Positions 24,945 to 31,726 of a DNA stretch of 31,726 bases are shown piece after piece. This stretch comes from Ceratorhiza oryzae-sativae (lineage: Eukaryota > Basidiomycota > Agaricomycetes > Cantharellales > Ceratobasidiaceae). Location: NCBI GenBank assembly GCA_030998015.1, contig JARWMV010000163.1, positions 1-31,726 of the forward strand. The letters are read 5' to 3'. A program made the translations under genes and the position numbers. The first letter of the stretch is position 1, and every line of letters starts with the position of its first letter. The notes under the pieces are model-generated. The model worked only from the letters and a program-made list of their open reading frames with translations, searched no databases and was not told where the DNA came from.

Positions 24945-25062
24945 AACCTCGACTGTGGGCGGCTTTAGCCGCCCACAGGCTCCGGGCAGCGTAGCTGCAC
25001 ATGTTTGGGGGGCAGAAGTCTGCGGTCGTGTTCCTGGAACAAGACCACAGACGAGGTAGAAA
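24945..25062. repeat. Palindromes ending the HEG relic
   Basis: GTGGGCGGCTTTAGCCGCCCAC, a D half (GCAGCGTAGCTGCACATG), and GTCTGCGGTCGTGTTCC/GGAACAAGACCACAGAC. The same trio occurs at 22555-22670 before nad6. Confidence 0.75.
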
Positions 25063-25412
25063 TAGTAATTCAAGTTTTTATCCTTAAAAATAAATTATTT
25101 GAAACTAATCTTAGTTACGAGGCTAACTTTTTTTAAAAGTTTATTTCTGAGTTGTCTCCTAATGATAAATATCCATTTAGGAAGACAAGCCAACTTTTAG
25201 GTCCGGGGTTCCAAGATTGGTCTTTCTGTCTCCGAGGGCTCCAGTGATGGACTCCTCAGCCGGGAAGTCGATTTGAGCTTTACTTCTATCCAGATATGGA
25301 AGAAACCGGACCTTTGGATTCTATTGTTCTCCGTATAGAGATGTAGACGATTCCAAAGTTAGGTCAGATTCCTAAAATTTGAAGAAAGTTTTGAGTCCTA
25401 TAATCGCCTGAA
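25063..25412. other. Spacer without recognised gene
   Basis: AT-rich then mixed sequence. I see no motif beyond short inverted matches. Confidence 0.45.
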
Positions 25413-25416
25413 TCAT

Positions 25417-25633
25417 ACCCCCGCTTATCGGCTGAAATCTTAGGTGTAACCCAAGATTTCAGCCGATAAGCGGAGGGTCAACGACCCGTGGGTATGGTTA
25501 TCGAGGCCGCGTTCGCGGCGAGGTATTGCGAGGTACCCTGGAACTTTCAGTTCCAGGGTACCTAGGAATCAGACGCCGCGCGCACGCCAGGGCCGCCTTG
25601 GCTTAAGCCAAGGCGTTCGCAGGCGTGCACGGG
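25417..25633 (+). mobile_element. C element, intergenic, TSD TCAT
   Basis: ACCCCCGCTTATCGGC to GCACGGG, flanked by TCAT at 25413-25416 and 25634-25637. Confidence 0.87.
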
Positions 25634-25702
25634 TCATAAATTGTGTGGCAAATAGGGTATTCAAAACAACATAACTCGTGTTTTCACCTTTTTAATTTTT
25701 AA

Positions 25703-26230
25703 ATGAGAAATATTACAAAATCACAATTTCACACTTTTTCTCCTCTTAGCCGAAAAATTATGACAAAAGAAGAACGATCACTTTTTTCTTTATCTGCTGA
25801 TTTAAAGGCCATATTGGTTGGTCTACTATTGGGAGACCTTTATGCTCGAAAACAAAAAAGAAGTGTAAATGCGTGTTTATGCTTCGAACAGGGACTTGTT
25901 CATGAGACTTATCTTTTCCATCTCTACGATTTATTTAAAAGTTACTGTCAATCAGCCCCCCAAACAAGTAATCGACTTCCTGATAAACGAACCGGTAAAA
26001 TCTATGCTAGAGTCACATTTACAACCTGTGCATTACCTTGCTTTAATGAGTTATATGACCCGCGCACGCCAGGGCCGCAGCTTATAGCTGCGATCGTAGG
26101 CGGGCACGGGTAAGTGATCTACTTACTCCTATATCTTTAGCTTATTGGCTATGCGACGATGGTAGTTTTTGTAAATCAAGTCAAAGAGTTACTCTTTGTA
26201 CAGAATCATTTACTTTCCCCACAGAATCGA
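25703..26230 (+). pseudogene. HEG5: LAGLIDADG_2 endonuclease, N-terminal part
   Basis: An intact N-terminus with its own ATG: SRKIMTKEERSLFSL, then ILVGLLLGDLYARKQKRSVN, the uninterrupted form of the site where HEG4 was invaded. Then come CFEQGLVHETYLFHLYDLF, SNRLPDKRTGKIYARVTF and LPCFNELYD. A 54-bp C-type mini-element at about 26057 replaces roughly 45 bases. SDLLTPISLAYWLCDDGSF and RVTLCTESFTF follow, and the rest is lost at DCE copy 23. No hydrophobic N-terminal domain, unlike HEG2, 3 and 6. Confidence 0.82.
26057..26110 (+). repeat. Mini C element in HEG5
   Basis: CCCGCGCACGCCAGGGC...GGCGGGCACGGG with a GCAGCTTATAGCTGC hairpin; only the outer C arms. Host sequence is lost around it. Confidence 0.75.
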
Positions 26231-26233
26231 CGC

Positions 26234-26405
26234 CCGCCGGCGTTAGAGGGAATCCTAAAGATTCCCTCGTAGAAAATGACGACCGTTCGTCATTTTCAGC
26301 CGGCGGCTAAATATCGATATTATGCCGCGCACTAGCAATCGCAAACGGTTGCGATTGCTCACGTTGGTTGGTGGGACAAGTCCCACCAGCAACTAACGCG
26401 CGCGG
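26234..26405 (+). repeat. DCE copy 23
   Basis: Terminates the HEG5 reading frame after SFTFPTEST. Confidence 0.97.
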
Positions 26406-26468
26406 GCCTTCGCAAAGCACCGATTCTTGACCCCCGATTTGCGCCAAATCGGACTCTTCCCTTACAGG

Positions 26469-26611
26469 CCCCCGCTAATCGATACCCCTGCCAAGACGTG
26501 CGCTAAAGCGCAGTTCTCTAGGCAGGGTGTAGATTTGCCTTCGCAAATCATCGATTAGTGGGAGCCCTCCGCGCTTAGGCCGCCCTGCGGGCGATCAAAG
26601 AGCGCGGAGGG
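26469..26611 (+). repeat. B element
   Basis: Full copy with one extra G in the linker. Its last 45 bp plus the next 60 recur at 28120-28224. Confidence 0.88.
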
Positions 26612-26908
26612 GAAGAGGTTCCCTAGCAGCGTGTACTTGTACACGCTGACGACAGGGTTAGGGTAGGAGATCTCAGCGCTTAGGCCGCCCTTCGGGCGAT
26701 AAAAGAGCGCGTTAGAAAGAAGAAGTAAACTCCCCTGCAAAAAGCCTAGGTACAATTAATTATACCTAGGACTTTTTGCCGGTAGATCGCTAAAGCGGCC
26801 GTGGGCGGCAGGGGACTCCTAAGGATGCCCCTCAAACAATGCAGCGTAGCTGCACATGTTTGGGGGGCAGTAGGCGGGCGTTTGATTTATATCCTCTGCT
26901 AACTTCTA
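26612..26908. other. Palindrome mosaic with tiny HEG scrap
   Basis: GCGTGTACTTGTACACGC, AAAAAGCCTAGGTA/TACCTAGGACTTTTT, and a D half. AGAAAGAAGAAGTAA near 26713 matches the start of the HEG7 fragment at 28324, so a few HEG codons (EEV) were carried along. No gene. Confidence 0.6.
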
Positions 26909-26931
26909 TCCTCGCCCCTACAAATTGATGT

Positions 26932-27153
26932 CCGCCGGCGTTAGAGGGAATCCTCAGATGAGGTAGCCTTGACCATGAGTCTCATGGTCCAGGCTACCTC
27001 CCATAAAGATTCCCTCGTAGAAAATGACGACCGTTCGTCATTTTCAGCCGGCGGCTAAATATCGATATTATGCCGCGCACTAGCAATCGCAAACGGTTGC
27101 GATTGCTCACGTTGGTTGGTGGGACAAGTCCCACCAGCAACTAACGCGCGCGG
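26932..27153 (+). repeat. DCE copy 24 (222 bp)
   Basis: Part of the 462-bp repeat. Confidence 0.97.
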
Positions 27154-27169
27154 GCCTACGCAAAGCATC

Positions 27170-27311
27170 ACCCCGCTAATCGATACCCCTGCCAAGACGT
27201 GCGCTAAAGCGCAGTTCTCTAGGCAGGGTGTAGATTTGCCTTCGCAAATCATCGATTAGTTGAGCCCTCCGCGCTTAGGCCGCCCTGCGGGCGATCAAAG
27301 AGCGCGGAGGG
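27170..27311 (+). repeat. B element in 462-bp repeat copy 2
   Basis: Identical in arrangement to 15727-15868. Confidence 0.9.
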
Positions 27312-27370
27312 ATTTGTAAGGAGCGTTCAGCGCTTAGGCCGCGCCTAAAGGCGCGATCAAAGAGCGTTAG

Positions 27371-27530
27371 AGAAATAGCTTTTTGACCCGAGCACGCCTG
27401 CGAACGCCCTGGCTTAAGCCAAGGCGGCCCTGGCGTGCGCGCGGCGTCTGATTCCGTCGGAATCAGACGCCGGCCGCGCTGGCGCCACAAGTTTTGTGGC
27501 GCGCATTGCAATCATTGGGGGTCACCGGCG
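27371..27530. repeat. C-type and Y-type half elements
   Basis: GACCCGAGCACGCCTGCG...GCGTGCGCGCGGCGTC with a TCTGATTCCGTCGGAATCAGA hairpin, then a D-type end GGGGGTC. Confidence 0.7.
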
Positions 27531-27704
27531 ACGGATTGTTTAAATAGACCCTTAGAAGCTGAAACATTAGAATCAGTCACATCTATCTACGGTGCGTTAC
27601 TTGAATTAATTTTAACTCCTGTAATTAAATACACAAGCATAGTTTTACCAAACCCATGGTGGATCGTAGGATTTGTGAGCTTTAATACTATTTTAGTAAA
27701 TTAA
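27531..27704 (+). pseudogene. HEG relic paralogous to HEG-N
   Basis: CLNRPLEAETLESVTSIYGA, then LTPVIKYTSIVLPNPWWIVG and FVS, matching HEG-N (NRPLEPETLNSITGIYGK...SPWWVIGFIS) without its D insert. This independently proves the empty D site. The frame departs from the family right after the second motif and stops at 27702-27704. Confidence 0.78.
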
Positions 27705-27728
27705 TGTGCGGAGAATAAAATAAAAGAG

Positions 27729-27820
27729 ATGAAAACAACAATAATGCTTTTTGCTTGTAACATTGTAAATATGTTAGCCAATGTGCTACCTTCTCTTCGA
27801 ATATCTCCTCTATTATTACC
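27729..27820 (+). pseudogene. Scrap of a HEG N-terminus
   Basis: MKTTIMLFACNIVNMLANVL then PSLRISPLL, resembling the SLRIF hydrophobic start of HEG2 and HEG3. Cut off by a CTCGAGAATCGATG palindrome at about 27822. Confidence 0.5.
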
Positions 27821-27958
27821 CTCGAGAATCGATGTAGATTTGCCAGGGCAAATCATCGATTCTCGGCGAGGTATTGCGAGGTACCCTGGAACTTTAAGTT
27901 CCAGGGTACCTCGGAATCAGACGCCCGCCGCGCTGGGGACGACCGAATGCACCTTTAC

Positions 27959-28111
27959 GGTGGTTTTGGGCCCTAGTGCCCCCCAAACATGTGCAGCTAC
28001 GCTGCATTGTTTGGGGGGCATCCACCCCCCAAATGAAGCAATTACGGGGCCTCTAAAATAGCTTTGCTATTTTAAGTGGCCCCTAATTGCATCATTGGGG
28101 GTCTACGGGCA
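27959..28111 (+). repeat. 153-bp direct repeat, copy 3 of 3
   Basis: Same length and ends as the copies at 9095 and 22058. Confidence 0.92.
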
Positions 28112-28119
28112 TCCTCTAG

Positions 28120-28224
28120 CCCTCCGCGCTTAGGCCGCCCTGCGGGCGATCAAAGAGCGCGGAGGGGAAGAGGTTCCCTAGCAGCGTGTACTTGTACACG
28201 CTGACGACAGGGTTAGGGTAGGAG
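28120..28224 (+). repeat. Repeat shared with 26566-26670
   Basis: CCCTCCGCGC stem, then GAAGAGGTTCCCTAGCAGC, then GTGTACTTGTACAC and GGGTTAGGGTAGGAG. Confidence 0.85.
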
Positions 28225-28326
28225 TTCTCTCTCTTCCCTTTCAGCTGCTCCCCAATGATTGCAATGCGCGCCACAAGACGAGCCCCCCGCTCAGGCCGCC
28301 CTTCGGGCGATCAAAGAGCGCGTTAG

Positions 28327-28609
28327 AAAGAAGAAGTAACTCTTTTAGTTACTGTCTTAAATGATAAGTTCGGGTTAAAATGTTACTTAAACAAACCCGC
28401 GGCCATAAGGACTTTGATTCCGAGGTAGCCTGGAACCTCGGGGGTCCAGGCTACCTCGCAATACCTCTAGCTACTGGAGGCCGCGTATCCGCCGGCTCCC
28501 GGCGGGGTTATGTAATCATAATACCCGCTTATTCAATTTCTGTGTTACAAGAATTGTTGGCTACTGAGATGAACCCCATGATGAAATACAAAATTGGCTT
28601 AAATCCCCT
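28327..28609 (+). pseudogene. HEG7a: C-terminal fragment of a LAGLIDADG_2 endonuclease
   Basis: EEVTLLVTVLNDKFGLKCYL, a palindrome (28396-28505, including a GAGGTAGCCTGGA hairpin), then YVIIIPAYSISVLQELL and MMKYKIGL. This is the usual end of the family. The final stop is not in register with TAA/TAG directly after GL. It lies upstream of the N-terminal fragment HEG7b, so if both came from one gene the order is inverted. Confidence 0.75.
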
Positions 28610-28642
28610 CCTAGCCAGAACTCCATATGCGAAAAGCAACGG

Positions 28643-28749
28643 CCTCCCAATGCGTTACCAAGCCTGTAAGGCACGCCCTACGGGCCAGCGTATTGGGAGT
28701 GCCATTACCCCCCCAAACAATGCAGCATAGCTGCATCAGTTTGGGGGGT
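28643..28749 (-). mobile_element. D element, near-TSD CAACGG/CAACTG
   Basis: CCTCCC...GGGGGGT with C-N4-G hexamers on both sides (28637-28642, 28750-28755), one mismatch. Confidence 0.78.
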
Positions 28750-28854
28750 CAACTGCCATTCATCATCACATGCCCCGAAGGGCCCGAAAGGGATGATGGC
28801 CCCAGAGGGAAAAATGCTAATGTAATTTTGAGATTTGAACAAGGAATTATTCAT

Positions 28855-29099
28855 ACCCCCGCTTAGGGTCAACCAGCATTGTATTTATATATAAATACAT
28901 GCTGTTGACCCGTGGGTATGGTTATCGAGGCCGCGTTCGCGGCGAGGTATTGCGAGGTACCCTGGAACTTTCAGTTCCAGGGTACCTCGGAATCAGACGC
29001 CGCGCGCACGCCAGGGCCGCCTTGGCTTACATTGACCTTAAGGTCAATATGAGCCAAGCTTGCTTGGCTTAAGCCAAGGCGTTCGCAGGCGTGCACGGG
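28855..29099 (+). mobile_element. C element (long form) in HEG7b, left TSD TCAT
   Basis: TCAT at 28851-28854 is the expected His codon region of GIIH. The right duplicate is lost to DCE copy 25. Confidence 0.85.
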
Positions 29100-29101
29100 T
29101 C

Positions 29102-29273
29102 CCGCCGGCGTTAGAGGGAATCCTAAAGATTCCCTCGTAGAAAATGACGACCGTTCGTCATTTTCAGCCGGCGGCTAAATATCGATATTATGCCGCGCAC
29201 TAGCAATCGCAAACGGTTGCGATTGCTCACGTTGGTTGGTGGGACAAGTCCCACCAGCAACTAACGCGCGCGG
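29102..29273 (+). repeat. DCE copy 25
   Basis: Abuts the CACGGGT end of a C element. The expected E-D-Y codons of HEG7b are missing, as at DCE copy 3 in HEG1. Confidence 0.97.
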
Positions 29274-29589
29274 ACCTTTTTCATTTGTATGTTTTATACA
29301 AAAATTATTGCTTGTCAGCTCCAACAACCTCTAACCGATTGCCTGACATAAGAACAGGGTGTACAATCGGGTAAGTTTTAACACTATGGCATTACCTTGT
29401 TTTAATGAACTTTATTGTCTTTTTTATTCTGATAAGAAAAAAGTAATTCCCCTACCCTATCTCGTGTCAACTACTCTGAAGTTGTTGCACGTACGTGCAA
29501 CAATTTCACGCTTGTAGAGGAGACGTCTGTGTGCGGCTTAAGCCGTACACAGACGGCTCCGAAGCTTGAGTCGAACCGTGGTTTAGCGT

Positions 29590-29761
29590 CCGCGCGCGTT
29601 AGTTGCTGGTGGGACTTGTCCCACCAACCAACGTGAGCAATCGCAACCGTTTGCGATTGCTAGTGCGCGGCATAATATCGATATTTAGCCGCCGGCTGAA
29701 AATGACGAACGGTCGTCATTTTCTACGAGGGAATCTTTAGGATTCCCTCTAACGCCGGCGG
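29590..29761 (-). repeat. DCE copy 26
   Basis: Inverted-repeat counterpart of copy 20. Confidence 0.97.
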
Positions 29762-29972
29762 GACCCGTGCACGCCTGCGAACGCCTTGGCTTGCCAAGGC
29801 GGCCCTGGCGTGCGCGCGGCTCGCCGCGAACGCGGCCTCGTTAACAATGCCCACGGGTCGTTGACCCTCCGCTTTATTACCCCTGCCAAGACGTGCGCTA
29901 AAGCGCAGTTCTCTAGGCAGGGCGGCTGAAATCTTGGGTTACACCTAAGATTTTAGCCGATAGAGCGGGGGC
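29762..29972 (-). repeat. C element between two DCEs, inverted arm
   Basis: Counterpart of 21060-21270. Confidence 0.9.
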
Positions 29973-30194
29973 CCGCGCGCGTTAGTTGCTGGTGGGACTT
30001 GTCCCACCAACCAACGTGAGCAATCGCAACCGTTTGCGATTGCTAGTGCGCGGCATAATATCGATATTTAGCCGCCGGCTGAAAATGACGAACGGTCGTC
30101 ATTTTCTACGAGGGAATCTTTATGGGAGGTAGCCTGGACCATGAGACTCATGGTCAAGGCTACCTCATCTGAGGATTCCCTCTAACGCCGGCGG
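29973..30194 (-). repeat. DCE copy 27 (222 bp)
   Basis: Counterpart of copy 19. Confidence 0.97.
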
Positions 30195-30272
30195 ATACAG
30201 GTCCAGCAAGATTTTATAAATCTTGCATGGAAGCAAACCACGGAACGATGTTGACCGAGATAGAGGCCAGAC

Positions 30273-30938
30273 TAATTTTAGATGAGCTCTACATTTATCT
30301 TCACGCACGGCCTATGCATTTTTCGTTCATTTTTCTTACAGACCATCACAGATGTTCAGCAGGAAAAACGGATGGAAATCACCTACTGCCTGGCCTTTTT
30401 ATCTTTTTACCATCAGAGATATCCAGAATGTAAATTATCTTTATCCGTGATGAGACTATTTCTAATAAATTGAATCTACCAAAGGCTACCGGGTTGGAGG
30501 TTATTCTCCATTATGGGGCGCGGAGTTACGGGCAAAGGGGGCCATTTGGTGGTGATTCCACCACCAAGCGCGGTAGCACAGTCAGCCTGCTGACTGGGAA
30601 ATTAGGGATTATGAATAAAGGCGGGTATTGGGTGAATGATCTTATATCTGTTAAATAGAGCCGCGATCGATCGAACGTGAGCCTTCCCTTTCCAACCCTA
30701 TTTAGAGTACACTGGGCCCAGTCGAAGGATAATTGACGGAAGTTGATCTGGTCAGACCAACTGACTTTTTTGCAGACGTCAATTTCCGAAGGCGGGGAGC
30801 TGGGCAATACCGCGTAACTCCATCATGATCAAAATAATGCATGAGAGCAGCTTTGATCTATCCCGCCTGGGAATCAGGTGAGGCCCTACCCCCTATACCC
30901 CAACCGTGACCCAACCACGATAAGAATACTTATCGTAG
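30273..30938. other. Spacer with unassigned ORF and G hairpin
   Basis: An open frame at 30470-30658 (GLEVILHYGARSYGQRGPFG, then VSLLTGKLGIMNKGGYW) begins with a TTG and has no motif I can name. A GGTGGTGATTCCACCACC hairpin lies in it. The G hairpin (ATTGACGGAAGTTGATC...) recurs at 30729-30785. Confidence 0.45.
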
Positions 30939-31088
30939 ACCCCCAACAAGGCAATGGCCTCCCAATGCGTTACCAAGCCTGTAAGGCACGCCCTACGGGC
31001 CAACGTATTGGGGGGGGGGGGCCATTACCTTATTGGGGGGCGTATGCCCCTCAAACAATGCAGCGTAGCTGCACATGTTTGGGGGGCA
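30939..31088. repeat. D-type composite with long G run
   Basis: Two D halves nested in ACCCCCAACAAGGCAATGG...CCATTACCTTATTGGGGGG. About thirteen consecutive G lie near 31009-31021, a likely sequencing and replication trouble spot. Confidence 0.75.
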
Positions 31089-31155
31089 GGAGTTGGGCAC
31101 CGCTCTTTGATCGCGCCTTTAGGCGCGGCCTAAGCGCTGAACGCTCCTTACAAAT

Positions 31156-31297
31156 CCCTCCGCGCTCTTTGATCGCCCGCAGGGCGGCCTAAGCGCGGAG
31201 GGCTCAACTAATCGATGATTTGCGAAGGCAAATCTACACCCTGCCTAGAGAACTGCGCTTTAGCGCACGTCTTGGCAGGGGTATCGATTAGCGGGGT
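31156..31297 (-). repeat. B element in inverted 462-bp repeat
   Basis: Full 142-bp reverse copy. Confidence 0.9.
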
Positions 31298-31313
31298 GAT
31301 GCTTTGCGTAGGC

Positions 31314-31485
31314 CCGCGCGCGTTAGTTGCTGGTGGGACTTGTCCCACCAACCAACGTGAGCAATCGCAACCGTTTGCGATTGCTAGTGCGCGGCATAAT
31401 ATCGATATTTAGCCGCCGGCTGAAAATGACGAACGGTCGTCATTTTCTACGAGGGAATCTTTAGGATTCCCTCTAACGCCGGCGG
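31314..31485 (-). repeat. DCE copy 28
   Basis: Full reverse copy, the third reverse copy within 2 kb. Confidence 0.97.
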
Positions 31486-31629
31486 ACATCAATTTGTGGG
31501 GGCGAGGACGGGAAGAGGCTACGGGTCAAGTACAATATTACGCAGGCAGGGACTATGCCGCCTGTGTCGGGCTAACTTGACATAGGGATGGGGCGGTGGT
31601 GAAAAGGAAAGTATAAAGTTCAAACATAA

Positions 31630-31702
31630 GGGTTGTTAGCTTAATAGGTAAAGCCCCTAAGCGTCACTTAGGATTATATCGGTTCGATTCCGATAGGACC
31701 CG
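31630..31702 (+). tRNA. trnD: tRNA-Asp candidate (GTC)
   Basis: A 73-nt fold: D stem GCTT/AAGC, anticodon stem CCTAA/TTAGG with loop GCGTCAC, and T arm ATCGG-TTCGATT-CCGAT. The acceptor GGGTTGT with AGGACCC has one G-G mismatch and one T-G pair. The anticodon reads GTC (Asp). Position 33 is C instead of the near-universal T, so either the tRNA is unusual or it is decaying. Confidence 0.75.
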
Positions 31703-31726
31703 ATGGGATTGTCAAGCCCCAAATTT

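Larger units (their letters stand above)
24691..24948 (+). pseudogene. Second HEG relic fused behind HEG-N
   Basis: LNKGLPEELKIAFTNVVPVD followed, after a D element, by YPMWISGFVSGK. This is the usual linker and second motif of LAGLIDADG_1 endonucleases. Only these pieces remain, and the end is lost to palindromes. Confidence 0.72.
26909..27370 (+). repeat. 462-bp repeat, copy 2 of 3
   Basis: Same length and order as 15466-15927. Confidence 0.93.
28814..29448 (+). pseudogene. HEG7b: N-terminal/middle fragment of a LAGLIDADG_2 endonuclease
   Basis: NANVILRFEQGIIH, then a C element and DCE copy 25. Then LFHLYVLYKNYCLSAPTTSN and RLPDIRTG, and after a frameshift near 29360 VSFNTMALPCFNELYCLFY and KKKVIP. 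It breaks exactly at the boundary of inverted-repeat arm B (29447), which probably replaced the rest. Confidence 0.78.
29447..30272 (-). repeat. 826-bp inverted repeat, arm B
   Basis: Reverse complement of 20760-21585, including both DCE forms and the C element between them. Homology ends at GGCCAGAC. Confidence 0.93.
31101..31517 (-). repeat. 462-bp repeat, inverted copy 3 (short form)
   Basis: Reverse complement of 15457-15924 with the 172-bp DCE instead of the 222-bp form. Confidence 0.92.

Noticed and set aside
30470..30658. ORF with GARSYGQRGPFGG residues as a fragment of a polymerase or ribosomal protein
   Set aside because: I could not place it in any family, and it begins with TTG and contains a palindrome; left unassigned.
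1..31726. CRISPR-like array of identical repeats
   Set aside because: The repeats are 172-222 bp, irregularly spaced, in both orientations, and interrupt genes; there are no uniform spacers and no cas genes.

Overview
This window looks like a piece of a large, repeat-loaded fungal mitochondrial genome. The evidence is apocytochrome b (cob) split by group I introns, an intact nad6, mitochondrial-type tRNAs for Asn and Asp, and about nine LAGLIDADG homing-endonuclease (HEG) genes or relics. The cob and nad6 residues resemble Agaricomycete basidiomycetes most closely. That placement is recognition from memory, not a search, and the genus cannot be decided here. All recognised genes are on the + strand. 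The host sequence is AT-rich, and it is peppered with GC-rich palindromes that fall into a few sharply defined families.

Layout. Positions 1-11848 carry the 3' part of cob: the tail of an upstream intron, then exons at 274-402, 5500-5563, 6105-6150 and 11560-11848, whose joined lengths keep frame to the stop. The three introns (403-5499, 5564-6104, 6151-11559) each show paired P7-type R/S core segments. Intron 403-5499 holds HEG-A, which is itself split by a second module (leader plus HEG1). Intron 6151-11559 holds HEG-B, then a leader plus HEG2. Positions 11849-17194 are intergenic: palindromes, HEG6 (12847-14520) and a diverged duplicate of the cob 3' end near 14700. trnN is at 17195-17266. 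Positions 17630-19783 hold a third leader followed by HEG4 with HEG3 nested inside its first LAGLIDADG motif. Intergenic repeats follow, then nad6 (22727-23404), which runs in frame through one TGA into a HEG lacking its own start. Positions 24436-31629 are HEG5, HEG7 and other relics, large repeats and palindromes, ending at a tRNA-Asp candidate (31630-31702).

The striking content is the palindrome families. (1) A 172-bp double-cloverleaf element (DCE), 28 copies plus one deletion relic; 222- and 214-bp forms carry an extra hairpin inside one loop. Where the empty site can be inferred, insertion removed about 8-11 bp of target. (2) D elements (ACCCCC...GGGGGT or GGGAGG ends) flanked by 6-bp direct repeats that fit C-N4-G. 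(3) C elements (CCCGTGCAC ends) flanked by 4-bp AT-rich repeats (ATTA, TCAT, TTCA). (4) B elements (142 bp) without a clear duplication. Virtual excision of D and C elements restores HEG reading frames exactly, so these behave like small non-autonomous mobile elements in a mitochondrion, many nested in each other. Larger repeats (826-bp inverted, 462-bp in three copies, about 420-bp direct, 153-bp in three copies) could support alternative genome conformations.
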